Origin: Alphaproteobacteria bacterium | GTDB lineage: Bacteria; Pseudomonadota; Alphaproteobacteria; CAAGCB01; CAG-977 | Assembly: GCA_900768185.1 (NCBI GenBank) | Contig: CAAGCB010000016.1 | Coordinates: forward strand, 1 to 5,207 | Length of the DNA: 5,207 bases | Direction of reading: 5' to 3' | Shown here: positions 1 to 5,207 of the stretch, piece by piece | Position numbering within the stretch: position 1 is the first letter of the stretch | Layout: each line of letters begins with the position of its first letter | The notes under the pieces: model-generated | Databases searched by the model: none | The model's input: only the letters and a program-made list of their open reading frames with translations | What the model was told of the DNA's origin: nothing | Program-made: the position numbers and the translations under genes

Positions 1-916
1 CGTCGATCCGTCCCGCCGCGTGAAGGGCGGCTAATTTCTTCAACTTCCGCTTCATATTGTTTTTGCTCCTGCGGCGCACCTTGCGGATCACCGCGCCGCT
101 TTCGGTCAAGTATGTATGAAAGCCCAAGAAATCAACGCCGTGTTTTAAGGGAAAGATATTTGTTTTCGCATTCAGCGAAAGCCCGCGCGCCTGTACGAAC
201 ACTTCAATCTGCTTCCGGCACTCCTGCAAATATGCTTTGTCGTGATGGATCAAAAAGAAGTCGTCCATATAGCGCCCGTAATATTTGATACCCAGCTTTT
301 CCTTTACGAAGTGATCCAGCCCGTCAAGGTAGAGAAGGGCGAAAAGCTGTGAAGTTTGATTGCCGATCGGTATTCCGACGTTGCCTTCGGTGCTGTCGAT
401 GATAAGATCGACAAGCCACAAAACGTCCGGATCGGTTATCTTCTCGCGGATTAAGGTTTTCAAAACGTCGTGCCGGATCGAATAGAAATACTTTGAAATA
501 TCGCCTTTCAGTATCCAGCCGTCAATTCCGTTCTTTCTGTAAAACCTCCGCATGAACTCTTGAAGCCTGTCTAACCCGTAATGCGTACCTTTTCCCACCT
601 GCGACGCGTAGTTATCGCGAATGAACGATCGTGTCAAAATCGGTTCAAGCACGTTATCGCAAAGCGAATGTTGAACAACCTTGTCTTTGTAGCTGTTCGA
701 CATAACCACGCGGCGCTTCGGTTCGTATACCTCGAACGTGTTATACGGGGACATGGTATAGCGCTTCGTTCTGATCTGCGCGCTTAATAGGTTCAGCGCT
801 TCAAGAAGATTAACTTCAAACTTTGCCGCCGCTCCTTTCCACCTCTTGCCTTGCCGCGCCTTTCGGTAGGCATTGTATAGGCTTTCAAAACTGTGTATCT
901 TTTCAAAGTCTGTCAT
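1..916 (-). CDS. DGR-type reverse transcriptase (C-terminus cut by window edge)
   Basis: Reverse transcriptase of a diversity-generating retroelement; in known DGRs it copies the template-repeat RNA with adenine-directed errors. Translation from the ATG at 916 gives 305 residues with no stop before base 1. RT motifs are visible in order: motif 2 region near residues 99-121 (RDNYASQVGKG), motif 3 GDISKYF with catalytic Asp139, motif 4 IGNQTSQ at 184-190, the catalytic YMDD box at 216-219, and NAKTN...FLGF at 249-266. The SQ ending of motif 4, where most retroelement RTs have a QG-type motif, is a DGR-RT hallmark. A basic C-terminal stretch (KVRRRSKNNMKRKLKK) follows. The start is supported by GCGAGGA at 926-932, 9 nt upstream. 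DGR RTs usually run about 300-450 residues, so only a modest C-terminal piece is missing. A retron or group II intron RT is less likely, given the adjacent Avd and AAC-rich TR. Confidence 0.95.
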   Translation of the reverse strand, partial: MTDFEKIHSFESLYNAYRKARQGKRWKGAAAKFEVNLLEALNLLSAQIRTKRYTMSPYNTFEVYEPKRRVVMSNSYKDKVVQHSLCDNVLEPILTRSFIRDNYASQVGKGTHYGLDRLQEFMRRFYRKNGIDGWILKGDISKYFYSIRHDVLKTLIREKITDPDVLWLVDLIIDSTEGNVGIPIGNQTSQLFALLYLDGLDHFVKEKLGIKYYGRYMDDFFLIHHDKAYLQECRKQIEVFVQARGLSLNAKTNIFPLKHGVDFLGFHTYLTESGAVIRKVRRRSKNNMKRKLKKLAALHAAGRID

Positions 917-1071
917 AATAAAAAATCCTCGCTGTTTATAACCTTTGCCAGCCGCCGGAAGGCGGTATGCTCCGGTATCGGCGATCCTGTATTCGTCCCC
1001 GCCGTGGATAGCGGCGACGGGATACACCTTCCTTTGATGGTGGTATTCTGCTTTCGGCTGTGCCTACTCGT
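917..1071 (-). ncRNA. TR-RT spacer, probable structured part of the DGR RNA
   Basis: This non-coding stretch lies between the template repeat and the RT start. In the best-studied DGR (Bordetella phage BPP-1), RNA downstream of TR is needed for RT-Avd to prime and copy TR, so the same role is inferred here. The sequence can form small hairpins: a 5-bp stem CCGCC/GGCGG with a 4-nt loop at 952-965, and a GCCG/CGGC stem (1001-1004 with 1012-1015) that can be extended by CGTC/GACG (994-997 with 1016-1019) across a CCC bulge. A weak CCG/CGG stem lies at 972-981. The RT Shine-Dalgarno is at 926-932. No convincing ORF was seen on the minus strand. The exact ends of any RNA are not visible. Confidence 0.6.
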
Positions 1072-1206
1072 TCACATAGTCCACCGAAGCGGGCGAACGC
1101 CATTGTTGCCGTTGTACGCGTTGTTGTTGTTCAAAGAGCCGTCCGAATTGACGTTGCGGACGTTGTTGGCGTTCGACGAATTAGGCGTATCAAGATGTAC
1201 CCCGAA
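1072..1206 (-). repeat. DGR template repeat (TR)
   Basis: This is the non-translated donor copy that a DGR reverse-transcribes and transfers, with A-to-N changes, into a target gene. Read on the minus strand in one open frame, it gives TFGVHLDTP, then a 27-codon segment at 1182-1102, then GVRPLRWTM and a TGA at 1074-1072. The 27-codon segment contains 13 asparagine codons, all AAC or AAT, including four in a row. It holds 28 adenines, 26 of them in the first two positions of AAY codons. This is the codon design of DGR templates, where mutating both adenines can yield many residues but no stop codons. The adenine-poor, GC-rich 3' end (near 1081-1101) is where an initiation-of-mutagenic-homology element would be expected. 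It sits between avd and RT, a common DGR layout. The outer boundaries are estimates, because no VR was found to align. Confidence 0.9.
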
Positions 1207-1212
1207 CGTTCT

Positions 1213-1617
1213 TCAAGCTCTCGTTTTGTCCCGCTTCTTCCACGCGGTCGTCATGTACTTCACTTCAAGCGCAAGTTTTGACCAATATTCGCAACTGCTC
1301 ATAGAAATAAAGCCCATTTCCTGCGAAAGCTCTATGAAAAATAGAAGCTCCTTGCAATAGGTCAGCGCCTTTGCTTGTAGCTTCTGCCGTTGTCTGTATT
1401 CCTGCGCGTCCCGAAGGTCTAATTCGTTCGCTTCAAGGACGCATTCGTAAATGTCCACCGCTTTATCCTGTATCCTGTTTACAAGCGTGAAGCGGTATTT
1501 CTTCGGGTAGCGCTCCGTCGAATTCGTGATCGTGAAGGTGTGCTTTACAAGGTCTTTCGCTTTCACAATCACGTTGAATTCCGTCGGTTCTTTCCGCTCC
1601 CGCTCCGGTCTTTGCAT
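1213..1617 (-). CDS. avd: Avd-like DGR accessory variability protein
   Basis: This 134-residue protein lies directly upstream of the TR and RT. Its composition fits the four-helix-bundle Avd family, which forms a basic pentamer that binds RT and nucleic acid and is required for mutagenic retrohoming. Supporting segments are FNVIVKAKDLVKHTF (about 14-28), YPKKYRFTLVNRIQDKA (about 37-53), ECVLEANEL (about 57-65) and a long helical, Arg/Lys-rich second half ending KKRDKTRA. Typical Avd proteins are about 120-130 residues, so this one is close to full length. The ATG at 1617 has GGAAAGGA at 1628-1635, 10 nt upstream. The family call rests on pattern and position, not on a database search. The stop codon at 1215-1213 abuts the TR. 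The 5' part of the gene is overlapped in another frame by the upstream ORF. Confidence 0.88.
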   Translation of the reverse strand: MQRPERERKEPTEFNVIVKAKDLVKHTFTITNSTERYPKKYRFTLVNRIQDKAVDIYECVLEANELDLRDAQEYRQRQKLQAKALTYCKELLFFIELSQEMGFISMSSCEYWSKLALEVKYMTTAWKKRDKTRA

Positions 1618-1849
1618 AAATGCACCGTCCTTTCCGCATTCTCTCGATTATCGCGGTATCGTCGGCGCACCCGTCGAAATCGAAGCCCGCTTCGGTAACG
1701 GTCAGCGTTGCCGCGTTCCCTGTAACCGTTGTTCCTGTGATCTGCAATACCTCCGCGCCGCAAGCCGCGCATGGCGGCGAAAGCTCCGCGAAGATGTTTC
1801 CGATCACGCACGACAATTCCGCCGCCGTGCAAGCGTACCGCGTCAGCAT
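1463..1849 (-). CDS. Small tail-operon protein of unknown function, 3' end overlapping avd
   Basis: I do not recognise the family. The ATG at 1849 is preferred: it overlaps the stop of the preceding gene by 7 nt and follows AGAGGA at 1854-1859. A TTG at 1876 could extend it by nine residues but has no comparable support. The 128-residue reading has a plausible N-terminal part of about 77 residues, with cysteines at 7, 14, 27 and 30 (PPCAACGAE, a possible metal-binding CxxC knuckle), a Thr/Gly-rich stretch (ITGTTVTGNAATLTV) and an acidic segment (FDFDGCADD). From about residue 78 on, the frame runs 155 nt through the start of avd, and the His/Cys/Glu-rich sequence there looks like an out-of-frame reading. 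The original 3' end may have been lost or replaced, or the natural protein may simply be extended. The N-terminal part is probably real; the C-terminus is doubtful. Confidence 0.6.
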   Translation of the reverse strand: MLTRYACTAAELSCVIGNIFAELSPPCAACGAEVLQITGTTVTGNAATLTVTEAGFDFDGCADDTAIIERMRKGRCIYAKTGAGAERTDGIQRDCESERPCKAHLHDHEFDGALPEEIPLHACKQDTG

Positions 1850-2733
1850 TCGATCCTCTGCAAACTCTCGTTCCAAATGCCCGTAGACGTTACGCCGTCG
1901 AGATCGTCAAAGAGGATCAAGAACGGGTTTGCCGCAATGTCATTGAAAAGCACCGCTTCCAGCATATCCACGCGCGCGTCAAGCGCGTTCGTGATATTCA
2001 GAAGGTTTGTTGCCGCGTTATCGTCAAGGACGTTTTGCAAGCCGTTAAACCATGCGTTGAAGTCCGCCGCCGCCTGTGTTTCAAAATCCGCCATGTGTTG
2101 CTCGAACGCTTCGTACTGCGTGTTACCCTGCAATTTCAGCGAATTCATATACGAAACAAGCGTGTTGTACTCCGCCGCCGAAAGGGATTGATATTCAGCG
2201 AACCACGCTTGAAGCTGTGCGTTAAAAGCCGCCGTGTCGATCTGCTGAACGACGGCGGCAACAACGCCGCAAAGCGACGTGTTCAAGCGTTGATCCGTGA
2301 TCTTGCTTTGCGTGATTGCTGTTACGCCCGCGCCCACGTAGATGTCCGCCAGCGCAAGCTCGTAAACGTCCGCGTCCCTCTGCAATGCGGGCGCGGTAGG
2401 GGACGCGCTGAACGAAGAAGATTTGACCTTCACCGACATAACGCGGTTTGTCAAATCCCAGCGGACGACAACGCGATCAATGCGGTTCAACTGTCCGTCC
2501 GCCGTGTCAAGCTCGACGGCAAGATCGCCCGTGTTGAAGTAGAAGTAACCGTTGATCCACGCTTTGCCCGTTTTAACGTTCAGCTTCATTCCGTCGTTTG
2601 CAACGACTTGAAGCCCTGTCGAAGGGACGGGGAAAACGCCGTTCCCGATGAACGAAGCAAAGTATTCCGCCCAATCTTCCGCCTTGTACGTGCGATCGTG
2701 CGAAACGCTATTGAAGAAACTTGATTTTTCCAT
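1843..2733 (-). CDS. Baseplate / receptor-binding type tail structural protein
   Basis: This 296-residue protein follows the Gp37-like gene in a siphophage tail-tip module. The N-terminal portion (about 1-155) resembles the conserved head of Firmicutes phage baseplate or tail-fibre proteins: MEKSSFFNSV, then DWAEYFASFIGNGVFPVPS, a beta-rich stretch with INGYFYFN and RIDRVVVRWD, and ELALADIYVGAGV...ITDQRLN. The second half is Ala/Gln/Asn-rich and largely helical, possibly coiled-coil (FNAQLQAWFAEYQSLSAA, and FNAWFNGLQNVLDDNAATN). It ends LDDLDGV...RIEC. The ATG at 2733 has a strong AAAGGAGGG at 2743-2751, which overlaps the previous stop codon. A role in attaching or forming the host-recognition device is inferred from position and N-terminal likeness. 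No sequence similar to the DGR template was found at its 3' end, so it does not look like the diversified target. Confidence 0.75.
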   Translation of the reverse strand: MEKSSFFNSVSHDRTYKAEDWAEYFASFIGNGVFPVPSTGLQVVANDGMKLNVKTGKAWINGYFYFNTGDLAVELDTADGQLNRIDRVVVRWDLTNRVMSVKVKSSSFSASPTAPALQRDADVYELALADIYVGAGVTAITQSKITDQRLNTSLCGVVAAVVQQIDTAAFNAQLQAWFAEYQSLSAAEYNTLVSYMNSLKLQGNTQYEAFEQHMADFETQAAADFNAWFNGLQNVLDDNAATNLLNITNALDARVDMLEAVLFNDIAANPFLILFDDLDGVTSTGIWNESLQRIEC

Positions 2734-2742
2734 GCTGTGAAG

Positions 2743-2751
2743 CCCTCCTTT
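2743..2751 (-). promoter_or_regulatory. Strong Shine-Dalgarno for the baseplate gene
   Basis: AAAGGAGGG on the minus strand lies 9 nt upstream of the ATG at 2733. It shares bases with the TAA stop of the upstream Gp37-like gene. It is the strongest ribosome binding site in the window, suggesting that this structural protein is made in higher amounts than its neighbours. Confidence 0.85.
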
Positions 2752-3871
2752 ATTTCGTAATCTGCCGAATTTGTGTCAGAAGCGCGGGCAAGCTCTCGCC
2801 GAAGGTAATATCTATTTCTTCGCCGCTGGTTTCGTAGGTTTCCGCGATCTCCGTTATGCGAACGTCAATGCGGACGTTCCAGCGCTTATTGATACACGTT
2901 ACCCGATCGCCTAAATCGTAATCCGTGCCGTACTTCAAATTCGCGTTCGTGTTGATCTTCGATCCGAAAGCAAGCGTTTCCGCGTATTGCTCCAGCTCTT
3001 CAACGCCGCGCGCGGCAAGAAGCGCTAAATATTGCGCGTTGGTAAGCGTTACGGTCTGCCCGCTCTCGTTTTCGTATTCCTGCACGATGTCCGTTGCATT
3101 GATGAAAACTTCGTCGCGGGAAAGCCCCGTCGAACTGCCGCCGACTTCGGCAACCTTCCGCGTTACGCCTTCCTTTTCCTCTCCGCCGACGTAAGCCGTT
3201 GTTTTAAGGTTTTCAACGCTGTTCGTGTATTCCTGTTCAACGATGTTGTCGAACTCCTGCGAAAAGATACAAGGTGCGTTCCCTGCGGTATTGCCCGCCG
3301 TAAGATCGCGCCCTTCGTAAACGGAAAATGTATGCTTGCCCGTGCGGGCATTTGTCAGAACCCGAATACCCAGCTTCGCCGCCTTCGCCGCCGTTTCCGC
3401 CGCAAGCTGGGCGTTCGCGTACTGCTCCGAAGTATAGTCGATCTGCCCGCTTCCGGTGTCTGCGTCGGTCGTGGATATGCTGAAATTCGGGATATTGCGC
3501 GCCGCTCCTGCGTTCGTGCAAGTCTGCTTCACAATGTCGTATAGAATGTTCTGTGTCGTGTCCTTCGTGATGATCTGCGTTGTCAAAATGCGCTTGCCGA
3601 TCCACGAAAGAAGGAACTTGCCTTGAACCTCTATTTCCTCCATGCCCTGTGAATTTTTCGTAATGTGAATATAGCGGATTTCCGCCGCTTCTTTCCCGCC
3701 GCGCTTGATGATGATATTTTCCTTCACCAGCAAGCGGGCGTGATCCTCTGTGAAGGGAACAAGCAACTTGAATTCGCCGCAACTCCAATAACGCCGCGTC
3801 CATATCAAGGACGAAATCTTTTCGACGATCCCTTGAAGTGTCATATCGCGGCTATAAACGTATAATTCCAC
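2750..3871 (-). CDS. ReqiPepy6 Gp37-like siphophage tail/baseplate protein
   Basis: This 373-residue virion protein is of the Gp37-like family found just after Dit in many Gram-positive siphophages; it is thought to form part of the tail tip or baseplate hub. Visible features are the N-terminal MELYVYSRDMTLQG, then SSLIWTRRYWSCGEFKLLVP (typical of the family start), and a C-terminal GTDYDLGDRVTC...RITEIAETYE...ITFGESLP segment. The frame is open up to an ATG at 3994, but that would overlap dit by 119 nt. The GTG at 3871 is preferred because it lies 4 nt after the dit stop, has GGGGG at 3881-3885, and gives the expected family N-terminus. A later ATG at 3844 would cut conserved residues. The middle of the protein (DADTGSGQIDYTSEQYANAQ) is compatible with an insertion loop domain. 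Family membership is recalled from sequence pattern rather than tested by search. Confidence 0.85.
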   Translation of the reverse strand: MELYVYSRDMTLQGIVEKISSLIWTRRYWSCGEFKLLVPFTEDHARLLVKENIIIKRGGKEAAEIRYIHITKNSQGMEEIEVQGKFLLSWIGKRILTTQIITKDTTQNILYDIVKQTCTNAGAARNIPNFSISTTDADTGSGQIDYTSEQYANAQLAAETAAKAAKLGIRVLTNARTGKHTFSVYEGRDLTAGNTAGNAPCIFSQEFDNIVEQEYTNSVENLKTTAYVGGEEKEGVTRKVAEVGGSSTGLSRDEVFINATDIVQEYENESGQTVTLTNAQYLALLAARGVEELEQYAETLAFGSKINTNANLKYGTDYDLGDRVTCINKRWNVRIDVRITEIAETYETSGEEIDITFGESLPALLTQIRQITK

Positions 3872-3875
3872 CGCG

Positions 3876-4763
3876 CTACACCCCCAAATACAAGTTATTG
3901 TGATAGATTGAAACTTCGAGATTTTCCGCGTTTGCGTCCGCCGAATAGCGAAAGAGATTGTCGCCCACGGCGATCTGTAAGTATGAACTGTCAACGTCGA
4001 GATAGCGGAACGCGTCAGTCGTTACGCCGCCACGGTTCAGCTTCACGGCTTTTTCACCGTAGCCCGTGGAAACGGTTAAAACGTCGCCCGCTACAAGCGA
4101 AATATTCAGCTTGATAAACTCCCGTGTATCGACGTTCAGCAATACGGGATTTGTAACCGCGCCAATCGCGCGGAACTCGATCCGGATACCGCTTTTCACG
4201 TCGCCGGAATTGTAGACGTTCACAATCAGCGACGGCTGGCGATAGCCGATTTCCCACCCGTCGTAAAGCTCCAGCCCGTCCGGAACGGGGAATTCAAAGC
4301 CGCCGATCCACGTTGCTATGTCCTCGCGCGTTTCCGTTTCCTCTCTCCAAAACGGATTAAGGCACGAAAGATTGATCGTGAACTGCTCGAAGATCGGCTT
4401 TCGCTTGAAGATCGGCGCGTCGTCGATCTTGCACCCGATCACCCGCCGGAAGTCGCCGAAAACATACGTCAACGTTGCTTCGTACTGCGGATTTAATATG
4501 CGGTTCAGCTTCCGGCGTAGGTTCTGCGCCGCTTGCTTGTCCCGCTCCTTGATGTATCCCACGATGTCAATATCGCGGCTTTCGATCCGATACCCCAAGT
4601 ACGTGTCGCCGTCCTGCCCCATGCTGTTGGTGCTGTAAATAGCGTTCCGCACGTCGGAAAGTCCGGTAACGTCCTTGAAGTTTACGTGATACGAAGAAGC
4701 GGGGGAAAACTCTATGCTTTCCCCGCGCTCGTTCGTGTAGATCAATTTTTCTTGTGTCCTCAT
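3876..4763 (-). CDS. Distal tail (Dit-like, Sipho_tail family) protein
   Basis: This 295-residue phage tail component probably forms the hexameric ring joining the tail tube to the tip. The N-terminal half carries the usual Dit pattern: IEFSPASSYHVNFKDVTGL, then SMGQDGDTYLGYRIESRDID, a helix rich in Arg/Lys (RDKQAAQNLRRKLNRILNP), and FEQFTINLSCLNPFWRE near residues 124-140, the characteristic strand ending in NPFW of Sipho_tail proteins. The C-terminal half (about 150-295) is beta-rich (SLIVNVYNSGDVKSGIRIEF, and a DSSYLQIAVGDNLFRY segment), as expected for a galectin-like appended domain. The ATG at 4763 overlaps the tape measure stop as ATGA and has GGGAGG at 4771-4776, 7 nt upstream. The order tape measure, Dit, tip protein is standard for siphophages and supports the call. 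Confidence 0.88.
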   Translation of the reverse strand: MRTQEKLIYTNERGESIEFSPASSYHVNFKDVTGLSDVRNAIYSTNSMGQDGDTYLGYRIESRDIDIVGYIKERDKQAAQNLRRKLNRILNPQYEATLTYVFGDFRRVIGCKIDDAPIFKRKPIFEQFTINLSCLNPFWREETETREDIATWIGGFEFPVPDGLELYDGWEIGYRQPSLIVNVYNSGDVKSGIRIEFRAIGAVTNPVLLNVDTREFIKLNISLVAGDVLTVSTGYGEKAVKLNRGGVTTDAFRYLDVDSSYLQIAVGDNLFRYSADANAENLEVSIYHNNLYLGV

Positions 4764-5189
4764 GCCATAACCTCCCGCGCAATCTGCCGGAACTGCCGTG
4801 CCGCCTGTCTTTGCTGTTCGGCGTAGCTCGTTTCGTTCGCATAAATGTTTTGCACGACTTCAACGGAAGGCGTACCGCCGCCGCGCTTGTCGCGTCCCTC
4901 TCCGGAACGGAATTCCGGAACGGCGTTCGACGTTTCACGGCGGATCGTGCTTTCAACGTCGCGCATTTCGCGGGCGAAGCCCTCGCCCAAACCCTGCGCC
5001 ATGTAAGAGCCGATACGGGCAAAAACCTTCGACGGGGAATTGATTTGCATTTCTGCTTCAACTGCCGCCACAATCTCTCTCATCATTGACCGCACTTTGC
5101 TTTCCAGCCAGCCAGACATATTTTGAAAGCCCCTCCAAATTCCTCGCACCATCTCTTCGCCCGCCGCCGTGAACTCCGATACGTAAGAG
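4760..5189 (-). CDS. Tail tape measure protein, C-terminal fragment
   Basis: This is the C-terminal end (about 143 residues) of the protein that sets tail length and sits inside the tail tube; the N-terminus is lost at the contig edge. The diagnostic motif is MQINSPSKVFARIGSYMAQG followed by LGEGF, the SPSK...G..M..GL..G(F) signature repeated near the C-termini of many siphophage tape measure proteins. An amphipathic helix precedes it (WLESKVRSMMREIVAAVEAE). The tail, AEQQRQAARQFRQIAREVMA, is helical and charged. The stop overlaps the dit ATG by 4 nt, indicating translational coupling. An apparent GTG start at 5206 encoding MCSSDL is not genuine: those codons are translated sequencing adapter. 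Confidence 0.88.
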
Positions 5190-5207
5190 AGATCGGAAGA
5201 GCACACG
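5190..5207. other. Illumina adapter remnant at contig end
   Basis: The last 18 bases match the start of the Illumina TruSeq read adapter (AGATCGGAAGAGCACACG). On the minus strand they translate to the well-known artefact CSSDL. They should be trimmed; native sequence ends at about 5189, give or take a base or two of chance identity. Confidence 0.97.

Noticed and set aside
1..916. Group II intron or retron reverse transcriptase
   Set aside because: No intron domain V/VI-like structure or msr/msd region was seen next to it. Motif 4 has the SQ form of DGR RTs, and Avd and TR are adjacent.
1101..1130. GTTGTT-like run on the plus strand, resembling a microsatellite
   Set aside because: On the minus strand it is the run of AAC codons in the TR, interrupted in the manner of a DGR template rather than a slippage repeat.
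893..1360. Plus-strand open frame across the TR and the avd 3' end
   Set aside because: It runs antisense to the RT start, TR and avd, and its Leu/Val/Ser-rich sequence has no recognisable features. The minus-strand DGR layout explains the region fully.
1771..2724. Long plus-strand open frame (317 codons), Arg/Val-rich
   Set aside because: It is antisense to the baseplate-type gene, has abnormal basic composition, no recognisable motif and no operon partner on that strand. It is a shadow of GC-rich minus-strand coding.
3872..3994. N-terminal extension of the Gp37-like protein to the ATG at 3994
   Set aside because: It would overlap dit by 119 nt and adds a Thr/Ile/Arg-rich sequence unlike the family. 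The GTG at 3871 has better spacing and gives the expected N-terminus.
1..5207. CRISPR array, tRNA, rRNA or rho-independent terminator
   Set aside because: No regularly spaced direct repeats, cloverleaf-like segment or hairpin followed by a T-run on the coding strand was seen. The spacer hairpins lack a U tract directly after the stem.

Overview
The window is a fragment of a tailed-phage or prophage genome, most likely from a gut-type Firmicutes (Clostridia-like) host. This is inferred from the siphophage tail genes, the purine-rich Shine-Dalgarno sites and the moderate GC content; no host gene is present to confirm it. All genes lie on the minus strand and are packed with overlaps or very short gaps, so they read as one operon running from high to low coordinates. 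The right-hand end is a contig edge: the last 18 bases are Illumina adapter, not biology.

In transcription order, the first half is a tail-tip module: the C-terminus of a tape measure protein (to 4760), a distal tail (Dit) protein (4763-3876), a ReqiPepy6 Gp37-like tail/baseplate protein (GTG start, 3871-2750), a baseplate or receptor-binding type structural protein (2733-1843) and a small unrecognised protein (from 1849).

The second half is a diversity-generating retroelement (DGR): an Avd-type accessory protein (1617-1213), a template repeat (TR, about 1072-1206) carrying 13 AAY asparagine codons, a structured spacer (917-1071), and a reverse transcriptase with DGR hallmarks (916 to beyond base 1, C-terminus missing). 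In known DGRs the TR transcript is copied by the RT with Avd, adenines are misread, and the mutated cDNA replaces a variable repeat (VR) in a target gene, usually a ligand- or receptor-binding tail protein. No VR copy was found by eye in this window, so the target gene probably lies beyond base 1 or elsewhere in the phage. The tail-module context suggests the system diversifies host recognition.

The main oddities are the unusually long apparent overlap between the small gene and avd, the TR starting directly after the avd stop in the same reading frame, the missing VR, and the adapter read-through at the contig end.
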